From: HKST-UBA85 sp035654775
GTDB lineage: Bacteria; Bacteroidota; Bacteroidia; Flavobacteriales; Flavobacteriaceae
Assembly (NCBI GenBank): GCA_035654775.1
Contig: DASRWB010000050.1
Span: 1-28,136, forward strand
Direction: 5' to 3'
DNA length: 28,136 nucleotides
In this document: one piece after another, positions 7,140 through 14,803 of the stretch
Position numbering within the stretch: position 1 is the stretch's first letter
Layout of the letters: each line of letters opens with the position of its first letter
The notes under the pieces: generated by a model
Databases searched by the model: none
What the model saw: only the letters and a program-made list of their open reading frames with translations
Told to the model about the DNA's origin: nothing
Translations under genes and position numbers: made by a program

Positions 7140-7158
7140 CAAAAATACTGTATTTTTG
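7140..7158. promoter_or_regulatory. Symmetric divergent promoter between methyltransferase and RlmL-like genes
   Basis: CAAAAATAC-T-GTATTTTTG is a perfect inverted repeat with 9-bp arms. Each arm is an exact -7 box (TATTTTTG): 7151-7158 on the plus strand for the THUMP methyltransferase (ATG 7179) and 7147-7140 on the minus strand for the SAM methyltransferase (ATG 7131). The two boxes are only 3 bp apart, so two polymerases could hardly bind at once. Confidence 0.7.
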
Positions 7159-7178
7159 CAATCTATTTTACTAGGACA

Positions 7179-8336
7179 ATGCAGAATAATTTTAAAATGG
7201 TAGCCAAGACCTTGTTTGGCTTGGAAGAAATTTTGGCAAAAGAGCTCTTACAGTTGGGTGCTCAGGATATAGAAAAAGGCATACGAAGTGTAAGTTTTTC
7301 AGGCGATAAAGGGTTTATGTACAAAGCCAATTTAGGCTTGCGTACGGCAATCAAAATTTTAAAACCCATAAAAACCTTCCGTATTCATAACGAGGAAGCA
7401 CTTTACAATGAGGTAAAAAAAATAGCTTGGGAAAACTACGTAAAGCCTACCGGAAGTTTGGCTGTAGATGCCACAGTGCATTCAGAAACCTTTACCCATT
7501 CTAAGTTTATAGCCTTAAAAACCAAAGATGCCATTGTAGACCGTTTTCGGGAAATAACCGGCGAACGTCCGAATGTAGATTTACGCTTTCCGGATTTAAA
7601 AATAAACGTACATATAGACCGTCATTTATGCACCCTTTCGCTGGATACTTCGGGAGAATCCTTACATAAGCGCGGCTATAAGCAAGACACCAATATAGCG
7701 CCTATAAATGAGGTGCTGGCTGCGGGTTTGCTCTTGCTTTCCGGCTGGGACGGACAGTCTGATTTTTTAGATCCCATGTGTGGTAGTGGTACGATATTGA
7801 TAGAAGCCGCCATGATAGCCTGTAATATACCGCCTAATTTGATGCGCAAGGAATTTGCTTTTGAACGCTGGCAAGACTGGGATGTGGATTTGTTTGAAAC
7901 CATTGAAGAATCGCTGTTAAAGAAAACCCGGGATTTTCAGTATACAATTAAGGGTTATGACAAAGCCCCTTCGGCTATACGAAAAGCAAAACAAAATGTA
8001 AAGCACGCCCATCTGGACGAGTTTATAAACATTTCTCATGAAGATTTCTTTACAACCCAAAAGACAGCCGAAAGTCCGCTGCATATTCTTTTTAATCCGC
8101 CGTACGGAGAGCGTTTGGAAATAGATATGGAAGCTTTCTACAAAGCTATAGGAGATACCTTAAAGCAAGGGTATCCCAATACCCAAGCGTGGTTTATTAC
8201 TTCAAATCTGGAAGCTTTAAAGCATGTAGGATTGCGACCTTCACGAAAAATAAAGGTGTTTAATGCCAAACTGGAATCGCGGCTGGTGAAATACGACATC
8301 TATGCCGGCAGCAAAAAAGGAAAGTATATGAATTAA
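7179..8336 (+). CDS. THUMP-domain class I RNA methyltransferase (RlmL/RlmN6-type COG0116)
   Basis: A 385-residue enzyme expected to methylate guanine N2 in 23S rRNA or tRNA. An N-terminal THUMP RNA-binding region (about 45-155) is followed by the COG0116 methyltransferase domain. The SAM motif LDPMCGSGTILIEAA starts near residue 197, and the catalytic NPPYGERL near 306 is the N-methyltransferase motif IV. It lacks the RlmK-like C-terminal domain of the E. coli RlmL fusion, which is usual in Bacteroidota. The ATG at 7179 follows the -7 box at 7151-7158 by 20 nt; the frame is open further upstream but that part crosses the promoter. A strong bidirectional terminator follows. Confidence 0.9.
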   Translation: MQNNFKMVAKTLFGLEEILAKELLQLGAQDIEKGIRSVSFSGDKGFMYKANLGLRTAIKILKPIKTFRIHNEEALYNEVKKIAWENYVKPTGSLAVDATVHSETFTHSKFIALKTKDAIVDRFREITGERPNVDLRFPDLKINVHIDRHLCTLSLDTSGESLHKRGYKQDTNIAPINEVLAAGLLLLSGWDGQSDFLDPMCGSGTILIEAAMIACNIPPNLMRKEFAFERWQDWDVDLFETIEESLLKKTRDFQYTIKGYDKAPSAIRKAKQNVKHAHLDEFINISHEDFFTTQKTAESPLHILFNPPYGERLEIDMEAFYKAIGDTLKQGYPNTQAWFITSNLEALKHVGLRPSRKIKVFNAKLESRLVKYDIYAGSKKGKYMN

Positions 8337-8338
8337 AA

Positions 8339-8369
8339 AAAAAGGCTTGCTAGTAATGCAAGCCTTTTT
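8339..8369. terminator. Bidirectional terminator after the THUMP methyltransferase gene
   Basis: AAAAAGGCTTGC (8339-8350) pairs perfectly with GCAAGCCTTTTT (8358-8369) around a 7-nt loop. A-runs on the left and T-runs on the right let it work for both the plus-strand gene ending at 8336 and the minus-strand gene ending at 8392. Confidence 0.9.
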
Positions 8370-8391
8370 ACTTTTAGGATACAGCGCTGAA

Positions 8392-8781
8392 TTATTTGTG
8401 AGACATAATTTTTAAATACAACAGCGACTTTAAGGTAATTTGATAAAGCTCTCTGATAAGTCCCAATCCCAATGGTGCAAAATAGGTAATGAGCAGCAGC
8501 ATTAAAAATGAGGAAGAACCACTACCGGTTAAAGCAACAATAGCCATGAGTATGCCTATAGGATAGGTAATGGCAATTAGCGCATCAAACATACGGATAA
8601 ACCAGGTAAATAAAGGGAAATCCTTAGCTAGTACTTTTTCTTCAGAATCTTCGGCGCCGGCATTGGACAGGTTGGTCAAGGCACTCGTATATACGTGCCA
8701 GGGTAAGGTAAAGGGCTTGATAATGATAAGTTCAAGTACTTTTAACAGGGCTTTTCCAAAATTAATTTGTTTTGTTTCCAT
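8392..8781 (-). CDS. Small integral membrane protein, possibly DUF4282-like
   Basis: A 129-residue protein that I do not recognise firmly. Two clear hydrophobic segments lie at about 66-86 (LIAITYPIGILMAIVAL) and 93-110 (FLMLLLITYFAPLGLGLI), followed by RELYQITLKSLLYLK. The pattern of two close membrane segments then an R-E pair resembles the DUF4282 family, but the N-terminal half does not obviously fit. The N-terminus carries a third, weaker amphipathic region (LLKVLELIIIKPF). The ATG is 68 nt past the SIMPL-gene stop on the same strand. That gap holds no terminator and no exact -7 box, so it may be read through from the preceding operon. Confidence 0.65.
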   Translation of the reverse strand: METKQINFGKALLKVLELIIIKPFTLPWHVYTSALTNLSNAGAEDSEEKVLAKDFPLFTWFIRMFDALIAITYPIGILMAIVALTGSGSSSFLMLLLITYFAPLGLGLIRELYQITLKSLLYLKIMSHK

Positions 8782-8849
8782 AGAGTTTAAAGGTTAGTTA
8801 GATTAATGATGTTGTGTGTTTACATAGCATTGTTTTTTTAATTTAAAGC

Positions 8850-9581
8850 TTAGTCTACTTCGTAAACCAATTTTATAGTTATTGAAGCGGTTTTGTGTTT
8901 ATCGCTGGTGTTAAAGGTTCCGCCCCAGGAATAATCTTCATTAGAGTTTTGTCCGGTAATTTGAAAAACGCCCATGTTTGCAGATTGAATATCGCCTAAT
9001 TTTCCTCCTGAGAATTCAGCAATTTTATCGGCTCTAAGTTTGGCATCTTCGGTGGCTTTAGAGATAAGTTCAATTTTTAAATCGGCCAGTTTGGTATAGT
9101 AATACCTGGGTGTTCCTGAAAACAACTGCACGCCGTCGTTTAGCAATTCGGTAATTTCTCTGGAAATAATTTCGGTTTTTTCGACGGCTTCAGATTCTAT
9201 TTCTACCGTTTGAGACAGTAGGTATCCTTTAAACTCCGTGCCAATATATTCTCCGTTTCCGGAATACTTACTTTCGTTTATTTCTCTTGTTTTTACGGCA
9301 CTAAATACCATTTCGTCTTGAGGAACGCCTTTTTTTTCCAGGTACTTTTTAATTAAATCTTTGTTGTTTTCCAGGTTGTTATAGGCGTCTTTAAGGCTCA
9401 TGTTTTGTGCAGAAAAGTCACATTCCCAAACAATCAAATCAGAGGTAAAATCAATTTCTCCTGAACCGGTTACCTGAATGGTGCCTTCAGCTTTGGCTCT
9501 GTCTACATAAGATTTTCCTAAAAAGAAGGCGGCTAGTATGATGGCTATTCCGAAAATAATGGAGGATGACAGTTTTTTCAT
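8850..9581 (-). CDS. SIMPL (DUF541) domain envelope protein
   Basis: A 243-residue protein anchored or exported through an N-terminal hydrophobic segment (SIIFGIAIILAAFFLG, about 7-22). The rest is a SIMPL domain: it opens with IQVTGSGEIDFTSDLIVWE, has the long helical KDAYNNLENNKDLIKKYLEK region, and the C-terminal KATEDAKLRADKIAEFSG signature helix. SIMPL proteins such as BP26 and YggE form oligomeric channel-like rings in the periplasm and are linked to oxidative or envelope stress; the mechanism is unclear. It is the last gene of the RlmD operon, with the ATG 2 nt after the DinB-like stop. Confidence 0.87.
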   Translation of the reverse strand: MKKLSSSIIFGIAIILAAFFLGKSYVDRAKAEGTIQVTGSGEIDFTSDLIVWECDFSAQNMSLKDAYNNLENNKDLIKKYLEKKGVPQDEMVFSAVKTREINESKYSGNGEYIGTEFKGYLLSQTVEIESEAVEKTEIISREITELLNDGVQLFSGTPRYYYTKLADLKIELISKATEDAKLRADKIAEFSGGKLGDIQSANMGVFQITGQNSNEDYSWGGTFNTSDKHKTASITIKLVYEVD

Positions 9582-9583
9582 TT

Positions 9584-10114
9584 TTAGTGTGTTAAGTGGG
9601 AGTTAATTTGTTTAGTATGGTGTTCTACATGATAGGCTGTCCACAGGATTAGCTCTTTTGCGGGCATTTTACCCATTAGCGGATGCGGTAGTATATAGGT
9701 GTTTAAATCGGTTTCTTTCCATTTTTTTGTTTTGTATTGCAGTTTTTTGTTTTCCATTTGAAGCCGGTTGAGAATGTATTTTTTTTCATTAAAAGTTACC
9801 GGTTTTATTTGTTTAGAAAACGGAGAGTCAGGACCTTTGGCTTGGTGAAGTTTGTCGTGGTAGCCTTTACTTACTTCGGCATAATCTTTAGGAATTGCCG
9901 TAGATTTACCATAGCGTAATTTTAAAAAAAACTTAGGAAGACTCATGGCGTTGTTAATAGGGATAATACTCTGCAACAAGTGCAGCGCCATTTGTCCGGA
10001 GCTCCATTTGTTTTGCGGGCTTTTTTCCCACTGGTCTTTCGTTAATGAGGTCAAACTGTCTAACAGTTTTTGATGCTTTTCTTCAAGCAACGTAACCAAC
10101 TGGTTCTTATCCAT
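9584..10114 (-). CDS. DinB-like superfamily protein (putative metal-dependent)
   Basis: A 176-residue four-helix-bundle protein of the DinB/YfiT superfamily. The metal triad can be proposed as H45 (QMALHLLQS) with H162 and H166 (YHVEHHTKQ). The start (LLEEKHQKLLDSLTSL) and the WSSGQMALHLLQ segment are typical of the DinB_2/DUF1569 branch, in which members act as thiol-dependent transferases or have unknown roles. Nothing points to DNA damage control. Its ATG shares one base with the stop of the DUF6048 gene (TAATG), so it is translationally coupled inside the operon. Confidence 0.8.
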   Translation of the reverse strand: MDKNQLVTLLEEKHQKLLDSLTSLTKDQWEKSPQNKWSSGQMALHLLQSIIPINNAMSLPKFFLKLRYGKSTAIPKDYAEVSKGYHDKLHQAKGPDSPFSKQIKPVTFNEKKYILNRLQMENKKLQYKTKKWKETDLNTYILPHPLMGKMPAKELILWTAYHVEHHTKQINSHLTH

Positions 10115-10845
10115 TACTTGCCCTTTTTATACAAGGGTATAAGGTAAGAAATATTATAACCAAAACCAATACCTATATTGCCACTGTCATAAGTTTTATT
10201 AAATCCGGGAATATAGAGGTTTTCAAAGTTATTTGGCTGGTCCTGAGAAAGTAATAGTTTAAACTGAATGTTAGCACCCAGATAGAGGTTGTTAAGTACT
10301 TCGGCTTTTATGCCTAAGAGAAGTTCTGTCCAAAGTGCCGTTAAACCACTAAATTTTTGAGCTTCATTTGAGCTGAATTGAGGTTGCCAATATTGGTTTG
10401 TCGTGTATACCGTATAGCTGTTAAGTGTTTGGTTAAAGGTACTTGCCCCGATGCGAAACCCGCTGTAAATCATATTGTCCATATCCAGCCAGTTTTTATA
10501 CAGATTGTAGTCTATACCGGCTTTAAAGTAGCTGCCTTGGGTGGAAACGTTCAAATACTCATTTTTGGTGTTTTTTTCTTCGGTGCCAATTTCGCCGGCA
10601 AGGTACATGTTTTCGGTTATGCGATAATCGCCCATCAGCTCGATTCCTGAATAGGTGTCGTCTAAAAAAGCTCTTGTAGGTTTACTGATGTCAACCCCTA
10701 AGCGCAAGCCGTATTTTTTCTTGATGGTGCTGCTGTCGGTTGTTTTTGTATGGGTTTCTGCTGTATCTTGTGCGATGCCCGTAAATGTAAACACAAGCAT
10801 TATACAAATACTAATGCCATATTTTAAAATGTGCTGCTGTTTCAT
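10114..10845 (-). CDS. DUF6048-family outer-membrane-like protein
   Basis: A 243-residue exported protein. A signal peptide covers about residues 1-25 (YGISICIMLVFTFTGIAQ). The mature region is rich in alternating aromatic and glycine strands such as KKYGLRLGVDISKPTR, MIYSGFRIGASTF and GNIGIGFGYNISYLIPLY, which suggests a small outer-membrane beta-barrel. It fits DUF6048, a family limited to Bacteroidota that is typically found beside DUF6452, as here. No function is established. The reading frame begins 35 bp inside the DUF6452 gene, and its stop overlaps the DinB-like start. Confidence 0.78.
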   Translation of the reverse strand: MKQQHILKYGISICIMLVFTFTGIAQDTAETHTKTTDSSTIKKKYGLRLGVDISKPTRAFLDDTYSGIELMGDYRITENMYLAGEIGTEEKNTKNEYLNVSTQGSYFKAGIDYNLYKNWLDMDNMIYSGFRIGASTFNQTLNSYTVYTTNQYWQPQFSSNEAQKFSGLTALWTELLLGIKAEVLNNLYLGANIQFKLLLSQDQPNNFENLYIPGFNKTYDSGNIGIGFGYNISYLIPLYKKGK

Positions 10846-11362
10846 CTTCTACAGATTGTGTTTCGTTAACGGGTTGAATAAAAGTAATCCAATTGTCTGC
10901 ATCGTTTTCCAGTGTAATTTCTACTTCCTTGTATACGGTTTTATAGCCACAGGCTCTTGAAACGTAAACCGTTTCGGTGGTGTAGGAAATCGTAATGATG
11001 TCTTCGTTTCCGCCTATACTATCGTCTGAAGTATCGTCCGGTGTATCGTTATCATCATACGAATAGTTTCGGTGTAGTTTATATTGTGTTGTTGTTGCAT
11101 TGGTTTTAAGCGGTAATACTATTGAATCTCGAGCTGTATTTCCGGTATAATCGGCCAGTACATTGGTATTGTCTACACCTTGCACACGAAATCGGGGCAC
11201 GTTTTTAAAACTATCGGGATTGGCGATGTCGTAAAATCGGAGTATCAATTTTGGAGTTGTTTCTGTATTTAGCGAGCAAATGTCATCCCGTTCACAACTG
11301 CCGAGTGTGAGTATACTGATGAGGATAAGCAAGCAGCAATAAAAAGCTCTGTTTGTTTTCAT
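10811..11362 (-). CDS. DUF6452-family lipoprotein
   Basis: A 183-residue lipoprotein. The signal peptide ends in a lipobox, LTLGSC, and the residues after the cysteine are ERDD. Such an acidic stretch resembles the Bacteroidota lipoprotein export signal, so surface exposure is possible. The body has two further cysteines and a DDNDTPDDTSDDS acidic linker, and matches the DUF6452 pattern. I chose the ATG at 11362, one base after the RlmD stop, over an ATG at 11377 that would add RKRN-type residues and overlap RlmD; both are possible. It overlaps the DUF6048 gene by 35 bp. The conserved trio RlmD-DUF6452-DUF6048 suggests an envelope role shared by the latter two. Confidence 0.77.
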   Translation of the reverse strand: MKTNRAFYCCLLILISILTLGSCERDDICSLNTETTPKLILRFYDIANPDSFKNVPRFRVQGVDNTNVLADYTGNTARDSIVLPLKTNATTTQYKLHRNYSYDDNDTPDDTSDDSIGGNEDIITISYTTETVYVSRACGYKTVYKEVEITLENDADNWITFIQPVNETQSVEDETAAHFKIWH

Positions 11363-11363
11363 G

Positions 11364-12785
11364 TTACGCTTTCGCATTAATTTTTTCTAAAAGTACAACA
11401 TTTTCTACATGATAGGTTTGCGGAAACATATCTACGGGTTGCATTTGGGTAACCTGATACTGTGCGCTGAGTAAACTTAAATCTCGAGCCTGTGTAGCGC
11501 TGTTGCAGCTTACATACACTATTTTTTGAGGAGCAATGGCAAGAATTTGAGCGACTACATCTTTGTGCATTCCGTCTCTTGGCGGATCGGTTATGATGAT
11601 ATCCGGTTGGCCGTTTGATGCGATAAATGCTGAATTAAATATGGTTTTCATATCACCCACAAAAAAATCAACGTTTGTAATGCCGTTTAATTGTGCATTT
11701 TCTTTAGCCGCAACAATAGCTTCAGGAACAGATTCTATCCCGATTACCTTTTTTGCTTTTTTGGCTACAAATTGGGCAATAGTTCCGGTTCCGGTGTACA
11801 AATCATATACCCGTTCTTCGCCTGTTAGCCCGGCAAAATCCCGGGTAATCTTATAGAGTTGATAGGCTTGTGCTGCGTTGGTTTGGTAGAAGGATTTGGC
11901 GTTAATTTTGAATTTCAGTCCTTCCATTTCTTCTACAATATACGCTGTGCCTTTATAGCAGTGTATTTCCTGGTCGTAGAGTGTATCGTTTGCTTTGGTA
12001 TTGATAACATAGAGCAGCGAGGTAATTTCGGGAAAAGTTTGGGCAATAAAATTTAGGATAAGCTCTCTTTTTATTTTGTCTTCATAAAAAAATTGCAAAA
12101 GCACCATAACTTCTTCGGTAGTGGTTGTTCGAATCATTAAGGTTCTTAAAAAACCGCTTTTTTCTTTCGGATTAAAGAAATCTAATCCATTTTTAACAGC
12201 AAAATCTTTTATACTGTTTCTAATGGCGTTGGATGGATCGGGTTGCAGGTAGCATTTTTTGATATCCAGAATTTTGTCCCACATGCCGGGAATATGGAAA
12301 CCCAAAGCGTTTTTATTTTCAATAAATCCGTCAGAAGCGATTTCTTCAGGAGTCAGCCAGCGATTGCTTGAAAATGAAAACTCCATTTTGTTTCGGTAAA
12401 AATATTGCTTATCTGAAGGTTTTATAGGGGTAACTTTCGGCAGTTTAACATGCCCCAATCGGGTAAGGTTGTTTTCTACTTCTTTTTGTTTATAATACAG
12501 TTGATGTTCATAGCCCAAGTTTTGCCATTTACAACCGCCGCAAACTCCAAAGTGCTCGCAAACAGGTGTTACACGTTTGTCAGAAAATTTGTGAAATTTG
12601 GTAACTTCGGCTTCGTAGTAAGCCTTTCTTTTTTTTAGGGTACGCACATCTACCACATCACCGGGAACTGCATTAGACAAAAAGATAATTTTGCCGTCGG
12701 GAGCCTTTGCCACGGCTTTACCTTTGGCGCCGGCATCTATAACTTCAACAGCAGTAAACGTTTTTTGTCTGGATTTTTTACTCAT
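11364..12785 (-). CDS. rlmD: 23S rRNA (uracil-C5)-methyltransferase, RlmD/RumA type
   Basis: A 473-residue tRNA/rRNA m5U methyltransferase. An N-terminal TRAM RNA-binding domain covers about 10-65. Cysteines C76, C82, C85 and C178 match the four ligands of the RumA 4Fe-4S cluster. The SAM motif VYDLYTGTGTIAQF begins near 327, DPPRDG lies at 400-405, and the nucleophilic cysteine is C427 (VYVSCNSAT). The target is likely U1939 of 23S rRNA, although Bacteroidota often carry several paralogues, so another uridine is possible. It is the first gene of a five-gene leftward operon. An exact -7 box leaves only 4 nt before the ATG, so the transcript should be leaderless. Confidence 0.92.
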   Translation of the reverse strand: MSKKSRQKTFTAVEVIDAGAKGKAVAKAPDGKIIFLSNAVPGDVVDVRTLKKRKAYYEAEVTKFHKFSDKRVTPVCEHFGVCGGCKWQNLGYEHQLYYKQKEVENNLTRLGHVKLPKVTPIKPSDKQYFYRNKMEFSFSSNRWLTPEEIASDGFIENKNALGFHIPGMWDKILDIKKCYLQPDPSNAIRNSIKDFAVKNGLDFFNPKEKSGFLRTLMIRTTTTEEVMVLLQFFYEDKIKRELILNFIAQTFPEITSLLYVINTKANDTLYDQEIHCYKGTAYIVEEMEGLKFKINAKSFYQTNAAQAYQLYKITRDFAGLTGEERVYDLYTGTGTIAQFVAKKAKKVIGIESVPEAIVAAKENAQLNGITNVDFFVGDMKTIFNSAFIASNGQPDIIITDPPRDGMHKDVVAQILAIAPQKIVYVSCNSATQARDLSLLSAQYQVTQMQPVDMFPQTYHVENVVLLEKINAKA

Positions 12786-12789
12786 GATG

Positions 12790-12797
12790 CAAAAATA
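12790..12797 (-). promoter_or_regulatory. -7 promoter box for the rlmD operon
   Basis: Read on the minus strand, TATTTTTG is an exact TAnnTTTG box. Only CATC separates it from the rlmD ATG at 12785, so transcription should begin at or next to the A of the start codon. Confidence 0.65.
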
Positions 12798-12930
12798 ACA
12801 ATAGCCACGTATAAACCGAGGTCATACGTACAATATCTTTGCTAAAGTTTAGAAGATTATTTTGAAGCGTATTTATTTTTACGTAAAATTTTAAGTTAAA
12901 TTGATTATTTAGTAATTTGCGCCTTCAGGG

Positions 12931-12987
12931 ATGATTTCTCTCCCACGCTGCTTTTTCGAACTCTTCGAAAGAATAAAGGTACAGTAG
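12931..12987 (+). CDS. Possible 18-residue leader ORF upstream of rocD
   Basis: An ATG at 12931 opens a short frame ending at TAG 12985-12987, encoding MISLPRCFFELFERIKVQ. It begins about 11 nt after a weak -7-like TAATTTG (12913-12919), and ends 36 nt before the rocD ATG. The middle contains TTCGAA twice (12955-12960 and 12964-12969), giving a repeated Phe-Glu and a hairpin with 7-bp arms (12954-12960 and 12964-12970). A regulatory leader peptide is possible; a chance ORF of this size is also quite likely. Confidence 0.25.
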   Translation: MISLPRCFFELFERIKVQ

Positions 12988-13023
12988 GAATGGTTATTTT
13001 ATTCACTTTAAACTTTTATTAAA

Positions 13024-14271
13024 ATGGCTGTTTTAGACCAATTAAATTCACAACAAGCGATAGATTTAGAAAATCGTTACGGTGCACACAATTACCATCC
13101 GCTACCGGTAGTATTGAGTAAAGGCGAAGGCGTGTATGTCTGGGACGTGGAAGGCCGCAGGTACTACGATTTTTTGTCTGCCTATTCTGCGGTAAATCAA
13201 GGACATTGTCATCCTAAAATAGTAAATGCACTACTTACACAATCACAACGACTTACCTTAACTTCCCGAGCGTTTTACAACGATATGCTGGGGAAATTTG
13301 AAAAATTTGCCTGCACTTTTTTTGGGTATGATAAATTGCTTCCAATGAATACCGGTGCCGAAGCGGTAGAAACAGCTTTAAAAATATGCCGAAAATGGGC
13401 GTATGAAGTAAAAGGTATTGATGAAAATAAAGCCGAAATTATTGTATGTGAAAACAATTTTCACGGAAGAACAACTACTATTATTTCCTTTTCCAACGAT
13501 CCGGTAGCGCGTAAAAATTTTGGTCCGTATACACACGGATTTACCAAAATAGCATATGATGATTTGGAAGCACTGGAAAATACTTTAAAAAGTAACGCCA
13601 ATGTTGCCGGATTTCTTGTAGAACCTATTCAGGGCGAAGCCGGAGTTTATGTTCCTGCAGAAGGCTATCTGGCTAAAGCCAAAGCGTTGTGCGAAAAGTA
13701 TAATGTCCTTTTCATCGCAGATGAAGTACAGACAGGCATTGCCCGAACCGGAAAGCTTTTGGCGGTACATCACGAAAATGTAACACCGGACATTCTAATT
13801 TTAGGCAAAGCCCTTAGTGGCGGAGTGTATCCGGTAAGTGCCGTACTGGCAAACAACACAATAATGAATGTAATAAAACCCGGAAGTCACGGAAGTACCT
13901 TTGGAGGAAATCCGGTTGCTGCTGCAGTGGCTATTGCAGCGCTGGAAGTTGTCGAAGAAGAACAACTTGCTGAAAATGCAGCCCGTTTAGGAAAGCTTTT
14001 CAGAGCAGCATTAAATGCATATATAGACACGAGTACTATTGCTACATTAGTTCGGGGAAAAGGCTTGCTCAACGCAATAGTAATTAATGATAGTGAAGAC
14101 AGCGACACGGCGTGGAATATTTGCTTAAAACTGAGAGATAACGGACTTTTAGCAAAACCAACGCATGGAAATATCATTCGCTTTGCGCCACCTTTGGTAA
14201 TGAATGAAGAGCAATTAAATGACTGTACAGCTATTATTATAAAAACACTGAAACATTTTGAAAACCAATAA
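13024..14271 (+). CDS. rocD: Ornithine aminotransferase
   Basis: A 415-residue PLP enzyme that transfers the delta-amino group of ornithine to 2-oxoglutarate, giving glutamate semialdehyde for proline or glutamate. Landmarks of class III aminotransferases are MNTGAEAVETALK (108-120), ENNFHGRT near 143-150, the cofactor-binding DEVQTGIARTGKL around 233-245, the Schiff-base lysine K262 (LILGKALSGG) and STFGGNP (291-297). The N-terminal YGAHNYHPLPVVL and GEGVYVWDVEGRRYYDF are typical of ornithine transaminase rather than acetylornithine or GABA enzymes. It acts in arginine catabolism; no other arginine gene is in the window. A DUF5362 gene follows after 11 nt, probably co-transcribed. Confidence 0.95.
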   Translation: MAVLDQLNSQQAIDLENRYGAHNYHPLPVVLSKGEGVYVWDVEGRRYYDFLSAYSAVNQGHCHPKIVNALLTQSQRLTLTSRAFYNDMLGKFEKFACTFFGYDKLLPMNTGAEAVETALKICRKWAYEVKGIDENKAEIIVCENNFHGRTTTIISFSNDPVARKNFGPYTHGFTKIAYDDLEALENTLKSNANVAGFLVEPIQGEAGVYVPAEGYLAKAKALCEKYNVLFIADEVQTGIARTGKLLAVHHENVTPDILILGKALSGGVYPVSAVLANNTIMNVIKPGSHGSTFGGNPVAAAVAIAALEVVEEEQLAENAARLGKLFRAALNAYIDTSTIATLVRGKGLLNAIVINDSEDSDTAWNICLKLRDNGLLAKPTHGNIIRFAPPLVMNEEQLNDCTAIIIKTLKHFENQ

Positions 14272-14282
14272 AAACCAACCTT

Positions 14283-14732
14283 ATGGAACAATCTTCAACA
14301 TTTGAAAACTCAACCTTACCCTTTTCTGAGGAACTAAAAGCCTATTTTAAAGAAATAGCCAAATGGGCGTTTTTTTTATCCATTATCGGATTTATAGGCT
14401 TAGGTCTTACTGTGCTATTCGGATTATTCTTTAGTGCATTTATGGGAGCGATGCCTTCAAATTCATATAGTGAAATAGGAATAAGCCCCGGAATTCTCGG
14501 AATGATTTATGTGGTGATTGGAATGATTTATTTTTTCCCGGTTTACTATTTATTTAATTTTGCCAAAAAACTGAAAAGTGCGCTTTTATCAAATAACACA
14601 GAAGAGTTGACAGCTGCTTTTTCAAACTTGAAATCCCACTACAAGTTTGTAGGCATTTTTACAATAGTGATTATCAGTTTATATCTTTTGATTTTTATCA
14701 TTGCTATATTTGCCGGACTTTCCAGTATTTAA
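14283..14732 (+). CDS. DUF5362-family membrane protein
   Basis: A 149-residue protein with four hydrophobic segments at about 29-56, 71-92 and 118-145, the first being long enough for a hairpin-like span. The N-terminal 25 residues are polar and end in EELKAYFKEIAKWAFFLSIIGF, the usual entry to DUF5362. The middle loop YYLFNFAKKLKSALLSNNTEELTAAF is also typical, with cytoplasmic positive charges. No function is known. The ATG lies 11 nt after rocD, so the two are likely in one transcript, ended by the terminator at 14751-14783. Confidence 0.78.
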   Translation: MEQSSTFENSTLPFSEELKAYFKEIAKWAFFLSIIGFIGLGLTVLFGLFFSAFMGAMPSNSYSEIGISPGILGMIYVVIGMIYFFPVYYLFNFAKKLKSALLSNNTEELTAAFSNLKSHYKFVGIFTIVIISLYLLIFIIAIFAGLSSI

Positions 14733-14750
14733 AATACCTTTTAAAGGCCA

Positions 14751-14783
14751 AAAAAAAGCTACTTTATCAAGTAGCTTTTTTTT
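14751..14783. terminator. Bidirectional terminator between DUF5362 and T9SS-cargo genes
   Basis: AAAAAAAGCTACTT (14751-14764) pairs with AAGTAGCTTTTTTT (14769-14782) around a TATC loop. The A/T-runs on both sides serve the two convergent genes ending at 14732 and 14804. Confidence 0.88.
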
Positions 14784-14803
14784 GTTTTTATAAAAAGAAA
14801 CGC

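Noticed and set aside
7032..7178. Extended N-terminus of the THUMP methyltransferase
   Set aside because: The extension lies across the divergent gene and both -7 boxes; family members begin near the ATG at 7179.
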